From Thermoleophilaceae bacterium (lineage in GTDB: Bacteria > Actinomycetota > Thermoleophilia > Solirubrobacterales > JACPNS01), in the NCBI GenBank assembly GCA_016463365.1, contig JAEMRJ010000064.1, forward strand, positions 2,126-12,556: a stretch of DNA of 10,431 bases, in the 5' to 3' direction. The position numbers and the translations under genes were made by a program. The first letter of the stretch is position 1, and each line of letters starts with the position of its first letter. Under the pieces are notes generated by a model. The model worked only from the letters and a program-made list of their open reading frames with translations, was not told where the DNA came from and did no database searches. Shown piece after piece: positions 7,188-10,431 of this stretch.

Positions 7188-8609
7188 ATGACCACGAAAA
7201 TCGAGAACTTCATCGGCGGGAAGTCAGTCGCCGCGAACGCATCGGAAGACGTTCTGAATCCGGCCACCGGTAGCGCGATCGCGACTGCGCCGATGTCCGA
7301 AACGTCAGAGGTGGACGCAGCTGTTGCGTCGGCAAAGCAGGCCTTCGAGACCTGGTCGGTCACCACCCCGCAGGACCGTTCGCTCGCGATGCTGAAAATC
7401 GCCGACGCGATCGAGGCGCGCGGCGACGAGTTCGCACAGCTCGAGAGCGACAACGTCGGCAAGCCGATCGAGTACGCCAAGGAAGAGATCCCCGCCGTTG
7501 TGGACTGCATCCGCTTCTTCGCCGGCGCGGTGCGCAACATGGAGGGCAAGCCCGCGGGCGAGTACATGGAGGGCTACACCTCGATGATCCGCCGTGAGGC
7601 GATCGGCGTGGTCGGTCAGATCGCGCCATGGAACTACCCGCTTATGATGGCTGCCTGGAAGATCGGCCCTGCGCTGGCCGCCGGCAACACAATTGTGCTG
7701 AAGCCGAGCGAGTTCACGCCGGTCACGAGCGCGCTGCTTGCCGAAGTGGTCTCCGAGTTCGTGCCCGACGGCGTCTTCAACGTGGTCTTCGGCCACGGCG
7801 ACCCGGTCGGACAGCACCTGGTCACGCACCCGGACGTCGCGATGGTCTCGCTGACGGGATCGGTCGGGACGGGCAAGTGGATCGCCAAGGCAGCGTCAGA
7901 TTCTTTGAAGCGCGTGCACCTGGAGCTCGGCGGCAAGGCGCCGGTTGTGATCTTCGACGACGCCGACGTCGAGGCGGCGATCGCCGGTGTTCAGGTCGGC
8001 GGCTATTACAACACCGGCCAGGACTGCACGGCTGCCTCTCGTGTGATCGCAGGCCCGAAGATCTACGACGAGTTCGTCAGCGGACTGGCCGAGGCGGCAA
8101 AGGCGCTGAACGTCGGCGATCCGACCTCCGAAGAGACCGAGATGGGGCCGCTCGTATCGGCAGTCCAGCGCGAGCGCGTCGAGGGCTATCTCGAGCGCAA
8201 GCCGGCCCACGCCGAAGTAGTCACAGGCGGCAACGAGATCGGCGACGCCGGGTTCTTCCTGGAGCCGACGGTGATCGCGAACATGAAGCAGGACGACGAG
8301 ATGGTCCAGCGTGAGATGTTCGGGCCGGTGGTCACGGTCCAGCAGTTCGAGTCGGAAGAGCAGGCGATCGCTTACGCCAACGGTGTGGACTATGGGCTTG
8401 CGGCCTCAGTCTGGACCCGCGACGTCGGCCGCGCGATGCGCGCCGCCAAGGCGCTGCACTTCGGCGCGGTGTGGGTCAACGACCACATGCCGATCGTCTC
8501 CGAGATGCCCCACGGCGGCTTCAAACAGTCCGGCTACGGCAAAGACCTCTCGATGTACTCGCTCGAGGACTACACCGACGTGAAACACGTGATGATCAAC
8601 AACGCTTGA
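7188..8609 (+). CDS. Aldehyde dehydrogenase, gamma-aminobutyraldehyde dehydrogenase type
   Basis: A 473-residue NAD(P)-dependent aldehyde dehydrogenase. Catalytic residues are Asn149 in APWNYP, Lys172 in LKPSE, Glu246 in LELGGK and nucleophile Cys280 in TGQDCTAA. Several stretches match the E. coli PatD (YdcW) type: [14 protein letters not shown] (123-136), [13 protein letters not shown] (146-158) and the C-terminal [16 protein letters not shown] (438-453). The predicted reaction is 4-aminobutanal (1-pyrroline) to 4-aminobutanoate, the second step of putrescine degradation; related omega-aminoaldehydes or betaine aldehyde are possible. The ATG at 7188 follows the ald stop by 12 nt with AGAGGA 6 nt upstream, so it is the last gene of the four-gene operon. 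No GABA transaminase or succinate-semialdehyde dehydrogenase follows, so GABA must be processed elsewhere or by the same aminotransferase. Confidence 0.93.
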   Translation: MTTKIENFIGGKSVAANASEDVLNPATGSAIATAPMSETSEVDAAVASAKQAFETWSVTTPQDRSLAMLKIADAIEARGDEFAQLESDNVGKPIEYAKEEIPAVVDCIRFFAGAVRNMEGKPAGEYMEGYTSMIRREAIGVVGQIAPWNYPLMMAAWKIGPALAAGNTIVLKPSEFTPVTSALLAEVVSEFVPDGVFNVVFGHGDPVGQHLVTHPDVAMVSLTGSVGTGKWIAKAASDSLKRVHLELGGKAPVVIFDDADVEAAIAGVQVGGYYNTGQDCTAASRVIAGPKIYDEFVSGLAEAAKALNVGDPTSEETEMGPLVSAVQRERVEGYLERKPAHAEVVTGGNEIGDAGFFLEPTVIANMKQDDEMVQREMFGPVVTVQQFESEEQAIAYANGVDYGLAASVWTRDVGRAMRAAKALHFGAVWVNDHMPIVSEMPHGGFKQSGYGKDLSMYSLEDYTDVKHVMINNA

Positions 8610-8613
8610 GTGG

Positions 8614-8644
8614 CGATGCATCGGGAGACGATGTATACTCCCGA
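8614..8644 (+). promoter_or_regulatory. Promoter/operator of the PadR gene, probably giving a leaderless transcript
   Basis: A good -10 box, TATACT (8634-8639), ends 7 bases before the PadR ATG at 8647, and no Shine-Dalgarno sequence precedes that ATG. Transcription would start at or next to the A of ATG, giving a leaderless mRNA. The same 31 bases hold a perfect 10-bp palindrome CGATGCATCG (8614-8623), the inverted repeat TCGGGAG (8621-8627)/CTCCCGA (8638-8644) across the -10 box, and the near direct repeat CGATGCAT/CGATGTAT (8614, 8629; 15-bp period). No strong -35 is seen; TGGCGA (8611-8616) sits at a 17-bp spacing. PadR proteins commonly repress their own promoters, so an autoregulatory operator is likely. 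Confidence 0.65.
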
Positions 8645-8646
8645 AC

Positions 8647-8964
8647 ATGAAACTCACTGAACCCGCCTACTTCGTGCTCGCGGCGCTGATCGACGGCCCG
8701 CGTCATGGGTACGACATCGCAGCGCAGGCAACTGAACTGTCGGGCGAGCGCGTCAAGCTCTCGGCCGGAACGCTCTATGGCGTGCTTGATCGTCTGCGCG
8801 AGCAGGACCTGATCGAACTCGACAGCGAAGAGACCGTCAACGGCCGACTCCGCCGCTACTACAAGATCACCGGCGCCGGCGAGACAGCCGCGCGCGATGA
8901 GGCTACACGGATGAGCTCCGCCGCGAAGGTCGTCACTGCGCAGTTCAAGTCGGTGACCGCATGA
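8647..8964 (+). CDS. PadR-family winged-helix transcriptional regulator
   Basis: A 105-residue PadR-type regulator of the short (PadR-s1/s2 length) class. The winged-helix domain shows the family signatures: FVLAALIDGPRHGYDI (9-24), the recognition region LSAGTLYGVLDRLREQDLIE (38-57) and wing RRYYKITGAGE (69-79). A short C-terminal helix (about 80-100) would provide dimerisation. The start is ATG 8647, immediately downstream of a -10 box. It overlaps the next gene by ATGA, so the two are co-translated. PadR genes are often paired with a membrane protein carrying a cytoplasmic helical prefix that responds to envelope state, and this pair fits. The ligand is unknown, and it need not control the upstream amine operon. 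Confidence 0.94.
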   Translation: MKLTEPAYFVLAALIDGPRHGYDIAAQATELSGERVKLSAGTLYGVLDRLREQDLIELDSEETVNGRLRRYYKITGAGETAARDEATRMSSAAKVVTAQFKSVTA

Positions 8965-9788
8965 GCGATCGAATCTTCCGGCTCGCGCTTCGCGCAGTAC
9001 CCGCACAGATCCGCAAATCGAACGGCCCGGCGATCCTTGGAATGGCTGAGGACATGATCGACAGCGGTCGTTCCGGAGCGGTGAAAGAGGCGCGCGGGAT
9101 TGCCGGCTACGGCGTTCGCAAGCGCCTGATGCTCAACCGCGACTGGTTGCGAGCCCTGCCATTCGGCGAGGGACTCCGCCTGCTCGCTCTACCGATCGCA
9201 ATTCTTCAGCTGGTGATTCTGCTGCTCACAGCGCGCTCATTCGACTTGCTCGCGCTCGAGTTCGCGTGGCCCGGGAAGTGGTTGCTGGTCGCTCTTGCGC
9301 TCAGCGCCGCAGCCGCAACCGGTGCATTGATGCGCAACCGCATAGTCCTCGGCGTGAGCGCTTTTGCGCTGCTTGCGCTGTTCCTGCTTGACACCTACGG
9401 CTCCGGCGGAAGCATGCTCCACGGCACAAGTCACACCCGCGACATCGCGTTCTCGATGTTTGATCTTGGTACCCAACGAGTTCTTGCGCCGGCAGCTCTG
9501 ATCATGATTCCGTCGACGCTGCTGATAGCGATCTCATCGCTCACCGACTGGTCGAAGGATCGAGCTGCGTCGCAGGGTCCGGTACGCGGGGTCGCTGCTG
9601 GTCTGCTGCTGGCGTCGCAGACTCCGCTGCTCGGGCTGCTGCTTGCCTTCTCGCTCGTAAACAGCGGATTCGGTGGAGACTGGCCAGTCGCGATTGCGAT
9701 CGTCGCAACACTCGCGGTACTGTTGTCCCCGCTGGTGGCGGCCTTCGTGCTCGTTCGCGTTACGGCCGGCCCGCGCCGTCTGCTCTAG
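8961..9788 (+). CDS. Six-helix membrane protein paired with PadR (uncharacterised)
   Basis: A 275-residue protein that I cannot assign to a named family with confidence. Residues 1-66 are cytoplasmic, charged and helical (RAVPAQIRKS, then AEDMIDSGRSGAVKEARG and YGVRKRL). They resemble the short helical prefix found in many actinobacterial PadR-partner and permease-prefix proteins. About six hydrophobic segments follow, near 72-91, 106-124, 128-145, 174-194, 208-233 and 241-266. The third loop carries SGGSMLHGTSHTRD, which is unusually rich in Gly, Ser, His and Thr. No ATPase, protease or transport motif is visible. It starts at ATG 8961 within the PadR stop, so it depends on coupling to PadR. 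Likely roles are membrane sensor or PadR effector partner. The stop TAG (9786-9788) shares CTAG with the convergent methyltransferase gene. Confidence 0.8.
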   Translation: MSDRIFRLALRAVPAQIRKSNGPAILGMAEDMIDSGRSGAVKEARGIAGYGVRKRLMLNRDWLRALPFGEGLRLLALPIAILQLVILLLTARSFDLLALEFAWPGKWLLVALALSAAAATGALMRNRIVLGVSAFALLALFLLDTYGSGGSMLHGTSHTRDIAFSMFDLGTQRVLAPAALIMIPSTLLIAISSLTDWSKDRAASQGPVRGVAAGLLLASQTPLLGLLLAFSLVNSGFGGDWPVAIAIVATLAVLLSPLVAAFVLVRVTAGPRRLL

Positions 9789-10431
9789 CCGGGCAGGCGG
9801 CCGACGGCGAGCAGGTATTCACCCTCGCCGTTGAAGCTGCCGTCGCTAGCAGTGTTGAACTGCTCGTAGTGCTCGATCAGATCCTCGCGCAGGGCTTCGT
9901 ACTTGCCCTGCGGCTCGAGCGCTGCGCGAGCCAGCACCAGCGGACCGAGTTTCTCTTCCATGAACTCGTACCACTTCTCGGCGTCGTCAGCCCGGAAGGC
10001 GACGACCTCACGGCTGAAGCTCCAGTCGATCGAGGAGTCGAACATCTCGCGCACGTGCTCCTCGGTGCCCCACTGTGCCGGGGTCTGCATGCCCTCCGGC
10101 GGCGGCGGCATGTGCTTGCCGATCACGCCGAACATCTGACCGTTCATGCCTTCAATCGTCCACGTGGTGATGGCGACGGTGCCGCCCGGCTCGCAGACGC
10201 GGACCATCTCAGAGGCGGCGAGCTCGTGCTGCGGGGCGAACATCATCCCGAAGACTGAGATCACTTTGTTGAATGAATCGTCCGGAAAGTCGAGCGCCTC
10301 GGCGTCGCCTTCGCGGATGTCAATCGACAGTCCGGCCGATTCGGCCTCGGCGCGGCAGATCTCGACGAGCTTCGGCGTGATGTCGATGCCCGTGACGATC
10401 GCTCCCCGTTCTGCGGCGGGGATCGCGAGGT
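9785..10431 (-). CDS. Class I SAM-dependent methyltransferase, 5'-partial at right edge
   Basis: The minus-strand frame is open from the right edge to TAG 9787-9785, about 215 codons, with the N-terminus outside the window. The visible part begins after methyltransferase motif I. It has VTGIDITPKLVEICRAEAE (SAM ribose-binding Asp after strand 2), REGDAEALDFPDDSFNKV (motif II/adenine-binding Asp-Ala pattern), VFGMMFAP (motif post-II) and RVCEPGGTVAITTW (motif III), typical of UbiE/Methyltransf_11-like small-molecule methyltransferases. A GTG at 10264 is only an internal valine (KVISVFG), since the conserved core extends upstream of it. The C-terminal half, with WYEFMEEKLGPLVLARAAL, resembles uncharacterised actinobacterial methyltransferases. 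The substrate is unknown. It is convergent with the PadR operon and no link in function is evident. Confidence 0.9.
   Translation of the reverse strand, partial: LAIPAAERGAIVTGIDITPKLVEICRAEAESAGLSIDIREGDAEALDFPDDSFNKVISVFGMMFAPQHELAASEMVRVCEPGGTVAITTWTIEGMNGQMFGVIGKHMPPPPEGMQTPAQWGTEEHVREMFDSSIDWSFSREVVAFRADDAEKWYEFMEEKLGPLVLARAALEPQGKYEALREDLIEHYEQFNTASDGSFNGEGEYLLAVGRLPG

Noticed and set aside
8610..8646. Intrinsic terminator after the aldehyde dehydrogenase gene
   Set aside because: The inverted repeat there has a 10-base loop, no following T-run, and overlaps a -10 box; it fits an operator better.
10262..10264. GTG at 10264-10262 as methyltransferase start
   Set aside because: Conserved methyltransferase strands 2 and 3 (VTGID, REGDAEALDF) are encoded upstream in the same open frame, so the gene continues past the right edge.

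Overview
The window is a GC-rich, densely packed bacterial chromosome segment, almost certainly actinobacterial. The signs are an alanine dehydrogenase very close in motif pattern to the mycobacterial enzyme, strong use of G/C-ending codons, GTG and TTG starts, several 1-8 nt gene overlaps and one apparently leaderless gene. The flavour of the Rhs fragment and of the PadR/membrane-protein pair suggests a soil lineage such as Thermoleophilia (Solirubrobacterales). That placement is an inference, not something the sequence proves. No RNA gene, insertion sequence, CRISPR array or convincing intrinsic terminator is visible, and the only gene-free stretch over 100 bases is the 195-bp divergent region at 3375-3569.

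Left edge (1-448, minus strand): an N-terminally truncated Rhs/YD-repeat core protein runs off the left end. Its codon choice is less GC-biased than its neighbours and it looks like an orphan Rhs module.

Minus-strand operon (3374 down to 446): an APC-superfamily permease, a single-domain universal stress protein and an HSL-type alpha/beta hydrolase, separated by 2 nt and by a 1-nt overlap.

Plus-strand operon (3570-8609), divergent from the permease: class III omega-aminotransferase, saccharopine/lysine-dehydrogenase-like oxidoreductase, alanine dehydrogenase (ald) and an aldehyde dehydrogenase of the gamma-aminobutyraldehyde type. Read together, the permease imports an amine (putrescine or a related diamine or polyamine). 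The aminotransferase moves its amino group to pyruvate, Ald regenerates pyruvate from alanine with release of ammonium and NADH, and the aldehyde dehydrogenase oxidises the aminoaldehyde to an amino acid such as GABA. The saccharopine-dehydrogenase-like enzyme has no obvious step in the textbook route and is the most interesting biochemical unknown here. The divergent region holds a perfect 7+7-bp inverted repeat and other symmetric sequence, which are candidate operators.

Right part: a PadR-family regulator with an information-dense, probably autoregulated and leaderless promoter overlaps by 4 nt a six-helix membrane protein with a helical cytoplasmic N-terminal segment. That gene converges on a partial SAM-dependent methyltransferase gene, and the two stop codons share the tetranucleotide CTAG.
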